A stretch of 44,316 bases of DNA from CALREJ01 sp035547395. Lineage in GTDB: Bacteria > Patescibacteriota > Gracilibacteria > Peribacterales > Peribacteraceae. Below, piece after piece: positions 1 through 8,661 of the stretch; position 1 is the stretch's first letter, and each line of letters begins with the position of its first letter. A program made the position numbers and the translations under genes. Under the pieces are notes generated by a model. The model did no database searches. It worked only from the letters and a program-made list of their open reading frames with translations, and was not told where the DNA came from. The stretch spans positions 1 through 44,316 of the forward strand of contig DASZVA010000007.1 in NCBI GenBank assembly GCA_035547395.1. The letters are read 5' to 3'.

Positions 1-72
1 TAATGCGCGGCGCATAGGGCAGTGCGTGCTGCAGTCGCTGCCGCAGTGAGATCTTGTAAAAAACCCGCATGC
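1..72. other. No feature recognised at the left edge
   Basis: This stretch lies downstream of the minus-strand GT-C gene that stops at 73. I see no terminator with a T tract and no recognisable protein. An ATG on the minus strand at 15 could begin another gene that continues outside the window, but fewer than five codons are visible. Confidence 0.4.
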
Positions 73-1872
73 TTACGGCACGATGAGCGTTTGTTCGGAA
101 CCCAGCACGACGCGCTCGACGCCGGGCTGCTTCTCCGCCCACGCAGCGGCGCTGCGCAGGCGATCTTCTTGCTCGCCGGAAATATTTGTCCGATACGTCA
201 TTCCCGCTCGCGGCGCCTGGATGATGACAGGACGATCTGTGGAGGACGGAGTCCAGGAAGCGGACCGCCGCAGGAGAGTCGTGCGGTCGGCAACGGTAAT
301 GTCGCCGTGCGCGATGGCAAGATCGAGAAAAGAATAGTCAGGAGCAAGGATGACTTCAGTTCCCGCGTGGGCCGCCAAGCGATGAACGACCGTCGGGAGC
401 GGCGTCACGTCAACGCCTCCGGTCACTGTCCGCTCCATGCGACTGAGATAGGAAACCGACCGATAGCGCTGCAGAAATGACAGAAAAGAGAAGGGCGTCG
501 TACACACGAGTACGGCAAAAAGAAACGCGATGAGAATGAGACGTTTTCTGTCCGCGGCCCATGACGTGAGCGAGCCGGCGCAGACAGCAAGCGGCAGCAT
601 GAGGAAAACGTCGAACCGGCCGTAGCCGTACCAGCGGTCGATGGTGAGAAGCTGCTGCGGCACAGTGTTGGCGATTGCAAAAAGCCAGGCAATCGCAAGC
701 GGCCAACGATCAGCCGCCCGCCTCCAGAAAACCACAGCCGATCCGGCGAGGAGGATGAGGAGGCCGACGGGATGCAACGCGTCAGGTATGGCTGCGATTG
801 TGTCGAGTATCGGAGTCACGAGCACGAAGTGCCGGTCGGAAGTGCCGCTTAAAAAGGCGTATTGAAATGCGCCGAAGGCATAGACCGCGACCCACAGCAA
901 GCCAACCGGCAATGCAACCGCCGCCGTATCCCATGCCGCGCGGCGTCGCCTGAGAATCCACAAGGCAATCGCAGTCGCGCAGACGACGGCGATAATCGTC
1001 GGGCGATAGAGAATCCATAAACCAAAGAGCATCCCGGCATAGAGACCCAACGTGTCCCCATCCTCGCGCTGTACGATCTGACTGAGAAGAAAGACAGCAA
1101 CAAGTCCCAGGGTTATCTCCCCGCATGCCTGGTAGAGAAGCAAGTGGTACGTCCATCCGAGAGGCGTCAGACAGGCGGCAAGAGCTGTGGCAATACGGGC
1201 GGATGGGCGGAACGAAGGAGTGAGGAACCACGCTGCGATACAGAGCAACAGAGTCCAGAATGCGTTCGGAAGCCGCATGAGCGACGCCGACCCCATGCCG
1301 ACGGCTGTCGAGAAGAGCTGCATCAGCTGCATGGCCGGCGGGTAGCGGACGAAAACGGTGTTGGCATGCGTGTGCAGCAGAAGCAGTGCAATGCTCCACC
1401 CCGCGAGAAGAATCAGCAGAATCCATACATGGACATCGCGCAGTTTCGCGCGAAACCATGCAAGGAACGCGGCGACGAAGAGTGTGAGCACCAAAATTCC
1501 CGGCCAGCTGAGAACCTGCGCGATGCGAGACAGGACGTTCAAAGCCGGAAGAGCGATGGCCGCTTCGTCGCTGAAGGATGTGGCGGGGAAGACGGCCGCC
1601 CACGCAACCACGATGGCAAACAGAATGAAAAGCGCCCATGGCGCCCGCTGCGGCGTTACCCGCACCGTTCCGGCATGCGCTGCCGCCCGATAGGCCGCCG
1701 CCGTGCTGAGCATGACAAGTCCGCATGCCGCAACTGTCCAGATCCAGCGCGCCGGCCCCTCGCGCATACCAAGCAGAAGCGGCCATCCAAAACAGAGAAC
1801 ACCGAGCAGCACCGCGTACCAACGGACAACCAGCTGTGCGCAGGAGCCCGTTTTCAGTGGAACAGTTCCCAT
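73..1872 (-). CDS. GT-C superfamily (PMT-like) membrane glycosyltransferase
   Basis: Predicted 599-residue polytopic membrane protein with about a dozen hydrophobic segments over residues 15-450 and a soluble C-terminal tail of about 150 residues. This is the layout of GT39/PMT-like transferases that use lipid-linked sugars on the outer face of the membrane. The stretch VFVRYPPAMQLMQLF near residue 175 resembles the extracytoplasmic loop region of this group, but I see no clean catalytic DD or DE pair, so donor and acceptor are unknown. Its ATG lies inside the last codons of the upstream GT2 gene (19 bp overlap), which fixes the start and implies translational coupling. It is the last gene of the GDP-sugar operon that begins at 5701, so it may attach or polymerise the sugar made by that operon. 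It could also be a Wzy-like polymerase. Confidence 0.8.
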   Translation of the reverse strand: MGTVPLKTGSCAQLVVRWYAVLLGVLCFGWPLLLGMREGPARWIWTVAACGLVMLSTAAAYRAAAHAGTVRVTPQRAPWALFILFAIVVAWAAVFPATSFSDEAAIALPALNVLSRIAQVLSWPGILVLTLFVAAFLAWFRAKLRDVHVWILLILLAGWSIALLLLHTHANTVFVRYPPAMQLMQLFSTAVGMGSASLMRLPNAFWTLLLCIAAWFLTPSFRPSARIATALAACLTPLGWTYHLLLYQACGEITLGLVAVFLLSQIVQREDGDTLGLYAGMLFGLWILYRPTIIAVVCATAIALWILRRRRAAWDTAAVALPVGLLWVAVYAFGAFQYAFLSGTSDRHFVLVTPILDTIAAIPDALHPVGLLILLAGSAVVFWRRAADRWPLAIAWLFAIANTVPQQLLTIDRWYGYGRFDVFLMLPLAVCAGSLTSWAADRKRLILIAFLFAVLVCTTPFSFLSFLQRYRSVSYLSRMERTVTGGVDVTPLPTVVHRLAAHAGTEVILAPDYSFLDLAIAHGDITVADRTTLLRRSASWTPSSTDRPVIIQAPRAGMTYRTNISGEQEDRLRSAAAWAEKQPGVERVVLGSEQTLIVP

Positions 1873-2567
1873 AGAAGCAGCCGCAGGAAACGAAGCCCGG
1901 TGGGGATAGAAGACGCCTTCGTTTCTCCTCCGACGCGCGCGCCTTCGTGTGTCGGAAATTCCGCGAGGCGCATGCGGTGCTTGAATGCACGGATCGTCGT
2001 TTGGTATTCGATCGTGTAGCCCGCTCCGTCCGGTTTCAACTTTTCAAAAGCGTCCCTGGTCACGGCCCGGAAACCGTTGATGCTGTCGGTGATCCATGGC
2101 CCCGAACGGCGAAAGAAAAGATTGGCCAGCAGATTAAAAATGTTGTTTGCCCACTTGCGCGGCTTGAGAAACTGATCGTCCTCCTCGTTATGCGCGCCGC
2201 GCATCATGCGCGACGCAATCACCATGTCATATCCCTGCTCCAAAAGCGGACGGAAATTCGGAATATCGGCCGGGCTTTCATTGCCATCCGGGCTGAAAAA
2301 AATGAGCGCATCCCCGTTCGACTCTTGCATCGCGATCCGAAATGCTTCTCCTCTGCCGCGCGACTGCTGTTCCACGATACGAATGCCCTGCTCTGCGAAA
2401 AATTCACGCGTGCCGTCGGTGGAACCGCCATCCACGGCGATGATCTCGTCCACCGCATCACGCGGGATCATTGGAACAATGTGGCGGACACCGTCGATTT
2501 CGTTGAGTGTCAGAATGACGAGCGTGAGGCGCATGGGAGAGAAGTGTATGCAAAGCACCGAGGTCAT
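1854..2567 (-). CDS. Family 2 glycosyltransferase (dolichol-phosphate mannosyltransferase-like)
   Basis: A GT-A fold transferase of about 237 residues. The core begins LVILTLNE, followed by the nucleotide-binding motif VDGGSTDGTREF, a long acceptor region (SINGFRAVTRDAF) and no C-terminal membrane anchor, which matches soluble DPM1/UppP-linked sugar transferases. It probably moves a sugar from a nucleotide donor to a polyprenyl phosphate or to a growing glycan. The ATG at 2567 overlaps the TGA of the upstream epimerase gene as ATGA, a coupling pattern used repeatedly in this window. A second ATG at 2534 gives a more typical N-terminus 11 residues shorter and cannot be excluded. A reasonable guess is that it charges a lipid carrier for the downstream GT-C enzyme. 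Confidence 0.88.
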   Translation of the reverse strand: MTSVLCIHFSPMRLTLVILTLNEIDGVRHIVPMIPRDAVDEIIAVDGGSTDGTREFFAEQGIRIVEQQSRGRGEAFRIAMQESNGDALIFFSPDGNESPADIPNFRPLLEQGYDMVIASRMMRGAHNEEDDQFLKPRKWANNIFNLLANLFFRRSGPWITDSINGFRAVTRDAFEKLKPDGAGYTIEYQTTIRAFKHRMRLAEFPTHEGARVGGETKASSIPTGLRFLRLLLWELFH

Positions 2568-3505
2568 CCGTTCGATGCCGCATACGCATCATACATCCGG
2601 CGCAGTCCCTCCTCCAGATTGACCTGCGGCCTCCAGTCGAAACGCTGCAGGCGACTGCTATCCATCAATTTGCGCGGCATGCCGTCGGGCTGTGCGGTGT
2701 CCCATAGAATATCCCCCTTGTACCCGACGACCGTTTTCATGAGTTCGGCGAGCTCTCTGATCGAAACATCTGTACCGGATCCGACGTTTAGAAAATTGCC
2801 CTCGATCTCCTCCGCCTCAACGTGCTCCATGAAATGCACAATGGCGCGCGCGGCGTCCTCGGCAAAAAGAAATTCACGACGCGCGCTACCGCTGCCCCAG
2901 AGCGTGACGGAAGGCGCGGCTTCCCTCTTGGCGCGATGAAATTTCATCATCAGTCCCGCAATGACATGTGAATGCTCCGCGTCCATCCGTTCATGCAGCC
3001 CGTACAGATTCGGCGGCACCAGCGTGAAGCAGTTCATCTTTTCCTGCTGATGCAAAAAAGCGCAGAGTTTGAGCGTTGCGATCTTGGCGATTGCATAGCC
3101 TTCGTTCGTCGGCTCCAGCAACCCCGTGAGCATGTATTCTTCTTTCATCGGCTGCGGACATTCGCGCGGATAGATACAGGACGATCCGAGGTTGATCAGT
3201 TTTGTAACGCCATATCGGCGCGCCGCAAGCAGCACGTTGGTCCCGATACGGAGATTGTCTGTGAGAAACCCCACGGGATCGGACATGTTCGCCTTGATGC
3301 CGCCGACGCGCGAGGCCAGGTGCAATACGATATTCGGACGTTCGCTTTTCATGAGTGCATCTGCCGCATGTTCGTCGCGAAGGTCGGTATCTGCCGAAGC
3401 CGATGACACAACCGATGCATATCCCGCATCCCGCAAAAGCGGCACGAGGTTTCGTCCCACCATTCCGTTTCCGCCGGTCACGAGGATACGAGTGTTTTTA
3501 TCCAC
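2564..3505 (-). CDS. fcl: GDP-L-fucose synthase / GDP-L-colitose synthase-type epimerase-reductase
   Basis: Extended SDR protein of 313 residues, the usual length for GDP-4-keto-6-deoxymannose 3,5-epimerase-4-reductase. The NADP-binding motif GGNGMVG is at 11-17, the catalytic region SSCIYP at 108-113, and Y137/K141 form the YxxxK pair. Cys110 and His180 match the Cys/His acid-base pair known from E. coli GDP-fucose synthase, and VTLWGSGSARREFLF is a family signature. Its start overlaps the end of the ColD-like gene by 8 bp, and gmd is two genes upstream. Because a ColD-type 3-deoxygenase lies between them, this enzyme may act as ColC (5-epimerase and 4-reductase on the 3,6-dideoxy intermediate) rather than as true fucose synthase. 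Sequence alone does not separate the two. Confidence 0.9.
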   Translation of the reverse strand: MDKNTRILVTGGNGMVGRNLVPLLRDAGYASVVSSASADTDLRDEHAADALMKSERPNIVLHLASRVGGIKANMSDPVGFLTDNLRIGTNVLLAARRYGVTKLINLGSSCIYPRECPQPMKEEYMLTGLLEPTNEGYAIAKIATLKLCAFLHQQEKMNCFTLVPPNLYGLHERMDAEHSHVIAGLMMKFHRAKREAAPSVTLWGSGSARREFLFAEDAARAIVHFMEHVEAEEIEGNFLNVGSGTDVSIRELAELMKTVVGYKGDILWDTAQPDGMPRKLMDSSRLQRFDWRPQVNLEEGLRRMYDAYAASNG

Positions 3506-4667
3506 GATCCGTGAGAAGATTGCATAGCAGATCGATCTCCTCTTCCGTCATCTCCGGGTTATTGCCGAAGTAAAAGCCGCATTGATGCACCTTGTCGGCA
3601 TTCGGACAATAGACAGGCTCGCAATACTTGGCGTAGAAAGGCTGCCTCGTCATGTCACCTGCGATCACCGGACGGATTTCCACGCCCGCATCCTCAAAGA
3701 GCTTCCGGGTAACAGCAGCGATTGATTCATCGGTACATACGACGGGCATCGCGAAGTTGGAGACGGTCTCCATATGCGACACGGCAAGCGGACGATAGAG
3801 ATCGGGCCGGGATGAAACTGCCGATTGAAACCGCAAAAAGTTGGAGACGCGTTTACTGATCATCTCCGGAAGAAACGGCAGCTGCCTATTCCCCAAAAAT
3901 CCCTGCAGTTCGGTCGGGCGCGCGTTGTATGCGAGATCGTAAAACGTATAGCGGTCGTAGAACGAATCAATCGCATGCTCACTGCGCAGTTTATCGCGGG
4001 CGGAGGCATGGAGATTTCTGTCCCAGCCGTGGGCGCGCGTCATCACGAGCATGTCATACAGAGCATCATCATCGGTACAGATCATTCCCCCTTCGATCGT
4101 CGACAGATGATGACCGACGAAGAAGGAGAACGTCGACGCCAATCCGAAGTTGCCAAGAAGCTCTCCATGTAAAACAGATCCGAGTGATTCGCAATTATCT
4201 TCGAGCAGAAGAATATTCCTCCCGCGGCAGCGGTCGCGGATGGTATCCAGATCCCCGCAAAAGCCGAGCACATTTGTAAGGAACACCGCCTGCAAATCAT
4301 CGATTGCATCAATGGCGCCCGACATCACGTTAAGCGTGTCGATCGAGCAATCGAGCGGCACTGGCACCAGCCCGAGCTGAATGATGGGCATTACATTTGT
4401 CGCCCACGTCAGCGCGGAAAAGCCGACTCTGTCACCATGCTTCAGGCGATTCGTGTTGAGAAGCGCCTGCAGGAGAACGATGTTCGCCATGCTCCCGCTC
4501 GAGACAAAGAGTGCATGTTTGCGCTTTTGGTATTTTGCAAAGGCATCTTCAAATGCAGCGCATGCCTCACTCATGGAAAAACGCTGCGTCGTGCGGACGA
4601 ATTCCGCGAGCGCGTCGCGTGTCTCCTGCTCTCGATAAAAGCCGGATTTGATGAGGGGAACCTTCAT
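3498..4667 (-). CDS. colD: GDP-4-keto-6-deoxy-D-mannose 3-dehydratase (ColD-like), DegT fold with His in place of PLP lysine
   Basis: A DegT/DnrJ/EryC1-fold protein of 389 residues. ColD from E. coli O55 is nearly the same length. The decisive feature is SFFVGHHLSTIEGG at 181-194: His186 stands where DegT aminotransferases carry the Schiff-base lysine. That replacement is characteristic of ColD and the CDP-sugar dehydratase E1, which use PLP or PMP to remove the C3 hydroxyl instead of leaving an amino group. Asp157 (LLLEDNCES) is placed to contact the pyridine nitrogen, and SSGSMAN (56-62) is the phosphate-binding segment. No 2Fe-2S ferredoxin motif is present, which favours ColD over E1. It sits between gmd (4 bp ATGA overlap) and the fcl/colC-like gene (8 bp overlap), so its substrate should be the Gmd product. 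Confidence 0.85.
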   Translation of the reverse strand: MKVPLIKSGFYREQETRDALAEFVRTTQRFSMSEACAAFEDAFAKYQKRKHALFVSSGSMANIVLLQALLNTNRLKHGDRVGFSALTWATNVMPIIQLGLVPVPLDCSIDTLNVMSGAIDAIDDLQAVFLTNVLGFCGDLDTIRDRCRGRNILLLEDNCESLGSVLHGELLGNFGLASTFSFFVGHHLSTIEGGMICTDDDALYDMLVMTRAHGWDRNLHASARDKLRSEHAIDSFYDRYTFYDLAYNARPTELQGFLGNRQLPFLPEMISKRVSNFLRFQSAVSSRPDLYRPLAVSHMETVSNFAMPVVCTDESIAAVTRKLFEDAGVEIRPVIAGDMTRQPFYAKYCEPVYCPNADKVHQCGFYFGNNPEMTEEEIDLLCNLLTDRG

Positions 4668-5701
4668 CTCACAGACGACTGCTCAGCCAAATCGTGCTCC
4701 ATCATGCGCCGCACAAGTTCGTGAAAACCGATGGTCGGCTCCCAGCCGAGCACGCGTCTGGCCTTGGATGCGTCACCCTGTAAAAACTCAACCTCTGATG
4801 GCCGGAAGTAGCGCGGATCGATGCGAACGATCGTCTTGCCCGACAATCGATCCACTCCCGTTTCTTCCACTCCTTCCCCCCGCCACTGGATGTCCATGCC
4901 GACATGGCGCGCTGCTTCTTCAACGAACTCACGAACCGAATGCGTCTCCCCGGTGGCAAGCACGAAATCATCGGGCACGTCCACCTGCAGCATCATCCAC
5001 ATGCCGCGCACGTAATCTGCAGCGTGACCCCAGTCGCGTTTCGCATCGATATTTCCCAGAAACATGGTATCGAGCTTCCCCAGCTTGATCTGCGCAAGCG
5101 CACGCGTCACCTTGCGCGTGACGAACGTTTCGCCGCGTCGTTCAGACTCGTGATTGAAGAGAATGCCGTTCGAAGCAAACAAACCGTACGACTCGCGGTA
5201 ATTGCAAGTGATCCAGTATGCAAACTGCTTGGCAATGGCATACGGACTGCGGGGATTGAACGGTGTTGTTTCCGTCTGGGGGGTCTCGAGCGCTTCGCCG
5301 TAGAGCTCGCTTGATGACGCCTGATAGAAACGAGTGGATACGCCGGCTTCGCGAATGGCATCAAGGAGGCGGAGTGTTCCGAGTGCGTCGACGTCGCAGG
5401 TGTATTCGGGCATATCGAATGACACTCGTACATGGCTCTGTGCAGCCAGGTTATAAATTTCATCCGGCTTGATGGTACGAATCAGCTGATTGAGGCTGCT
5501 CGAGTCCATCATATCTCCGTAATGCAGATGAAGTTTGGCGTCTTTTTTGTGCGGATCTTCAAAAATATGCATGATCCTGCCGGTATTGAAGCTCGATGAC
5601 CGGCGGATGACGCCGTGCACTTCATAGTCTTTCTCGAGGAGCAGCTCTGCTAGGTATGATCCATCCTGGCCCGTAATGCCCGTAATGAGTGCTTTTTTCA
5701 C
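4664..5701 (-). CDS. gmd: GDP-mannose 4,6-dehydratase
   Basis: Converts GDP-D-mannose to GDP-4-keto-6-deoxy-D-mannose, the entry step to GDP-linked deoxy sugars. The protein has 345 residues, the usual length. It shows the family N-terminus ALITGITGQDGSYL with the GxxGxxG dinucleotide motif at 8-14, the SSSELYG segment at 129-135, Y154/K158, and the signature FNHESERRGETFVTRK. The start is a GTG at 5701. Six bases upstream of it ends a TATACT box, itself 17 bp from TTGAGG, so the transcript probably begins at the start codon. It is the first gene of the five-gene operon and diverges from asnB across about 150 bp. Confidence 0.96.
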   Translation of the reverse strand: MKKALITGITGQDGSYLAELLLEKDYEVHGVIRRSSSFNTGRIMHIFEDPHKKDAKLHLHYGDMMDSSSLNQLIRTIKPDEIYNLAAQSHVRVSFDMPEYTCDVDALGTLRLLDAIREAGVSTRFYQASSSELYGEALETPQTETTPFNPRSPYAIAKQFAYWITCNYRESYGLFASNGILFNHESERRGETFVTRKVTRALAQIKLGKLDTMFLGNIDAKRDWGHAADYVRGMWMMLQVDVPDDFVLATGETHSVREFVEEAARHVGMDIQWRGEGVEETGVDRLSGKTIVRIDPRYFRPSEVEFLQGDASKARRVLGWEPTIGFHELVRRMMEHDLAEQSSVR

Positions 5702-5737
5702 CGTGAAAGTATAGGGAACCGTTTATGCGTCCTCAAT
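5702..5737 (-). promoter_or_regulatory. Leaderless sigma70-type promoter of the gmd operon
   Basis: On the minus strand TTGAGG, a 17 bp spacer, TATACT (5708-5713), six bases, then the GTG start of gmd at 5701. Initiation about seven bases after the -10 box would place +1 at the start codon. Confidence 0.7.
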
Positions 5738-5814
5738 ACCAGAGAAATATCGGCACAAAACGCCGCTTCTGAAAAGACGAAACGTACCCCTGGCACCACC
5801 TGTCCACCCTAACC

Positions 5815-5850
5815 TTGGCGAAGGTGGATCCTCCGCCCTACACTCTGCCC
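5815..5850 (+). promoter_or_regulatory. Leaderless promoter of asnB
   Basis: TTGGCG, an 18 bp spacer, TACACT (5839-5844), then six bases and the ATG at 5851. No room remains for a transcribed ribosome-binding site. Confidence 0.6.
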
Positions 5851-7677
5851 ATGTGCGGTATCGCGGGATTTTTCGGCGAAGATAAGAGGCTCATCGAACG
5901 GATGACACAATGCCTGGTCCACCGCGGACCGGACGGCAATGCCGTGGTCACGACGCACGGCGCCTCGCTCGGACATGCGCGCCTCGCGATACTGGACCCG
6001 CGGCCCGAGGGCGACCAGCCGATGTGGAATGAAAGCAGGACCGCCGTCATTGTCTACAACGGCGAGATCTACAACTACCGGCAGCTGAGAGAGGAGGAAA
6101 AATTCGACTGTAAGACAACGACCGACACTGAAGTGCTTCTCAAGCTCTTTGATCGCTATGGCATGGAATTTGTGAAGAGGCTGAAAGGCATGTTCGCCTT
6201 CGGTATCTACGACACGCGTAAGCGCACGTGGTACCTGGCGCGGGATACCTCCGGCATCAAACCGCTCTTCATCGCCTATTCCAATGGCAGGCTTCACTTC
6301 GCGTCCGAGATGCGCGCGCTGCTCGCGGCATTCCCGGTGAAACCCGCGATCAATCTACAGGGCCTGTCTCTCTTCATGCGTCTGCAGTACGTACCGGGAC
6401 CGCAGACATTGGTGCAGGACATTGAATCTCTTCCTCCGGGAGTCATTTTGGAATGGTCGGACAAAGGAGAGACGCTGACGCGCTTCCGGGCTGAGGCGGA
6501 GACGCCGAGCTTTGCTTCCAAAGAAGACTTCGGCAGGGATTTCCCCGCGCTCATGGACGACGTCGTGCGGGATCATCTGGTGTCGGATAAGCCCGTCGGG
6601 ATTTTTTTGAGCGGCGGCATGGACTCATCCATCGTGCTGCATCACATGAGTCATCATGCGAGTAAACCCATCAAGACGTTCACCGTGAGATTCGATGCGA
6701 CGGAAAAGGAAGGCGCGAAGCGGTTTAACGCCGACGCCGACTTTGCCGCAAAAACGGCGAAGTTTTACGGAACGGATCACCATGAGCTTCTGCTGACGGC
6801 CGATCTCTACCGTGAATTCTACAAGGACACCGCCCGCAGCCTTGATCAGCCGAATGCAGATACTGTCTCCGTTGCGCAGTTTTTGCTGAGCCGTGAAGCC
6901 AAGAAACATGTCGACGTCGTGCTCAATGGAAGCGGCGGCGACGAGCTCTTCGGCGGCTATCCGCGCTACAGAGTCGCCCGCATTTTGCATGAATTGCGTC
7001 ACCTGCCGGGATCGGTTCGTTCCCTCATCGGCGGAATCATTGGACATCCGCGCGACGTGCTGAGGCTGCAACCAGGACCCGAACTCGCGGAGCGACTTCT
7101 CGCACGGCCGATCGAAGAAATCGATGACGTTGCGTCGGGCACGTGGTTCGATGGACTTGCAACCGCGCATCTCTTCCAAAAAAGATTCTCGCATCTGCAG
7201 AACGACGATCCAGTCCGGGCCTTCATGGAGTTTGATCGCGGACTGTGGCTGGTGGATGAATCGCTGCGCCTCGCAGATGCGACGACCATGGGCAGCGGAC
7301 TTGAATGCCGCGTGCCGTTTCTCGACCCACGCGTGATCGCCGCCAGCCACGCGACGCCCAGCCACTGGCATGTGGCAATGAAGCGCACGAAGGCATTGCT
7401 CAAAGACACATACAAGCCCCTGCTCCCACCGCATCTTTTCTCACTGGAAAAATCCAGCTTCTATATTCCGTTCGCCAAATGGCTGCGGCGCGAAGCGAGT
7501 CCGCTCGTAGAGGAAGCGCTCGAAAATCCGCACATCGGCGAGTTGTTCGATATCGGCCGCATTCGAGCGCTCTATGACGAACACAAAAACGGCGGCTACC
7601 ACCTGCATACGCTTTCGTCGCTGATTCAGTTAAGCAATTGGTTCGAGACCGTGTACGATGCCGCAGATGCAAGTTGA
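5851..7677 (+). CDS. asnB: Glutamine-dependent asparagine synthase / sugar amidotransferase (AsnB family)
   Basis: 608-residue two-domain enzyme. The N-terminal class II glutamine amidotransferase domain starts with Cys2 (MCGIAGFFG), the nucleophile exposed after Met removal, and carries RGPDG and YNGEIYN motifs. The C-terminal ATP-pyrophosphatase domain carries the P-loop SGGMDSS at 254-260 and the later NGSGGDELFGGYPRY motif. The start at 5851 is set by Cys2 and by a TACACT box six bases upstream. AsnB paralogues are common in O-antigen and capsule clusters, where some amidate uronic acids instead of aspartate. Here the gene overlaps a methyltransferase and precedes a flippase, so a sugar-modifying role is plausible but unproven; plain asparagine synthesis is the alternative. 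Confidence 0.92.
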   Translation: MCGIAGFFGEDKRLIERMTQCLVHRGPDGNAVVTTHGASLGHARLAILDPRPEGDQPMWNESRTAVIVYNGEIYNYRQLREEEKFDCKTTTDTEVLLKLFDRYGMEFVKRLKGMFAFGIYDTRKRTWYLARDTSGIKPLFIAYSNGRLHFASEMRALLAAFPVKPAINLQGLSLFMRLQYVPGPQTLVQDIESLPPGVILEWSDKGETLTRFRAEAETPSFASKEDFGRDFPALMDDVVRDHLVSDKPVGIFLSGGMDSSIVLHHMSHHASKPIKTFTVRFDATEKEGAKRFNADADFAAKTAKFYGTDHHELLLTADLYREFYKDTARSLDQPNADTVSVAQFLLSREAKKHVDVVLNGSGGDELFGGYPRYRVARILHELRHLPGSVRSLIGGIIGHPRDVLRLQPGPELAERLLARPIEEIDDVASGTWFDGLATAHLFQKRFSHLQNDDPVRAFMEFDRGLWLVDESLRLADATTMGSGLECRVPFLDPRVIAASHATPSHWHVAMKRTKALLKDTYKPLLPPHLFSLEKSSFYIPFAKWLRREASPLVEEALENPHIGELFDIGRIRALYDEHKNGGYHLHTLSSLIQLSNWFETVYDAADAS

Positions 7678-8611
7678 GCAACGCGATCTCGTCCTGCGGG
7701 TCAATGAGCTCTTCCATGATTTGGAGGGAGAAGAATACCAGGACGTGCATCCGGAAATCTTCGAACGGGAGAAGCGACGATGGATCGCCCTGCTGCTGCA
7801 ATATGCTCCTTTAAAAAAAGATACGTCCGTCACGCTGCTCGACGTCGGGGCCGGAACGGGCTTTGTCGGCAGCATCGTTCTTCCGCTGATACAAGGGGAA
7901 GACAGTACTCTCATCTGCGCAGATATCTCCCAAGAGATGTTGGATGTTTCCCGCGAAAAACTGACGCCGATCGCCGGGAAGACGGCGCTGCGGTTCCTTA
8001 AGATGAAAGACGAAATGATCGATCTGCCGGATGCGTCAGTCGATGTCGTCATGATGAATTCCGTCCTGCATCATGTTCCGGACTACCGACGTTTTTTGCG
8101 GGAGATCGAGCGCGTACTGAAACCAGACGGCATGCTCTTCATCGGACACGAGCCCAATCTGCTCTTCATGCAAAACAATTTTCTGCGGATGCAGGCGGGC
8201 ATCATTCATCACCTGACGCCAAAGAGAATCGCTGCGTTGATCCTCAAGAGAGCGGGGCTCTACCACAAAGTCGTCTCCGCATCACCCGAGAGTCCCATAC
8301 TGAAGACCATCAATGAAACATTGCAAAGGGAACACCTGATCGACACGCCGCTTACTGCCGGCGAACTGTCGTCGCTGATCGATATTCACTCCCCCACGGC
8401 GGGAAGTCTGCATGAAAACCGGGGCTTCGACCTTCGGCATCTCTGCGATGGAAGCCGCATGACAGTCGTCCACGTCGACTCCTACAATCACCTGCTCAAG
8501 ATGAGCGGCAATCGCTTTTGGAAACCATACGGCGCCCTTCTCAAGATGCTATTGCCCCGCAGCGGATCGACTTTCTTTCTGATCGCGGCGAAGAAGTCAC
8601 CGCCTTCTTGA
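7658..8611 (+). CDS. Class I SAM-dependent methyltransferase
   Basis: 317-residue protein with the SAM-binding motif LLDVGAGTGF at 60-69, an acidic loop after the second strand (CADISQEML), and the post-motif region VVMMNSVLHHVPDYRRF typical of Methyltransf_11/25 proteins. The C-terminal half (from about residue 190) is a substrate-specific extension I do not recognise. The gene overlaps the end of asnB by 20 bp, with another possible ATG at 7667, and is followed 50 bp later by the flippase gene. Its place in a polysaccharide cluster suggests O- or N-methylation of a sugar or a chain end, but the substrate cannot be read from the sequence. Confidence 0.85.
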   Translation: MPQMQVEQRDLVLRVNELFHDLEGEEYQDVHPEIFEREKRRWIALLLQYAPLKKDTSVTLLDVGAGTGFVGSIVLPLIQGEDSTLICADISQEMLDVSREKLTPIAGKTALRFLKMKDEMIDLPDASVDVVMMNSVLHHVPDYRRFLREIERVLKPDGMLFIGHEPNLLFMQNNFLRMQAGIIHHLTPKRIAALILKRAGLYHKVVSASPESPILKTINETLQREHLIDTPLTAGELSSLIDIHSPTAGSLHENRGFDLRHLCDGSRMTVVHVDSYNHLLKMSGNRFWKPYGALLKMLLPRSGSTFFLIAAKKSPPS

Positions 8612-8649
8612 GGGGCGCAGTTTCGCTCATCGTTCGTGCAAAAACAGTC

Positions 8650-8661
8650 TATGATAGACGC
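8650..8661 (+). promoter_or_regulatory. -10 box directly before the flippase start
   Basis: TATGAT at 8650-8655 is followed by exactly six bases and the ATG at 8662. I see no good -35 hexamer. It would give the flippase gene its own leaderless transcript. Confidence 0.45.

Noticed and set aside
1144..2019. Long open frame on the plus strand opposite the GT-C gene (291 codons)
   Set aside because: The translation is rich in Arg, His, Cys and Gln with no hydrophobic core or known motif, and it lies entirely opposite well-supported membrane-transferase and GT2 genes. It is a by-product of GC-rich codon use.
3498..4667. GDP-perosamine synthase or ordinary DegT aminotransferase
   Set aside because: The Schiff-base lysine is replaced by His186, which is incompatible with normal transamination by this family.
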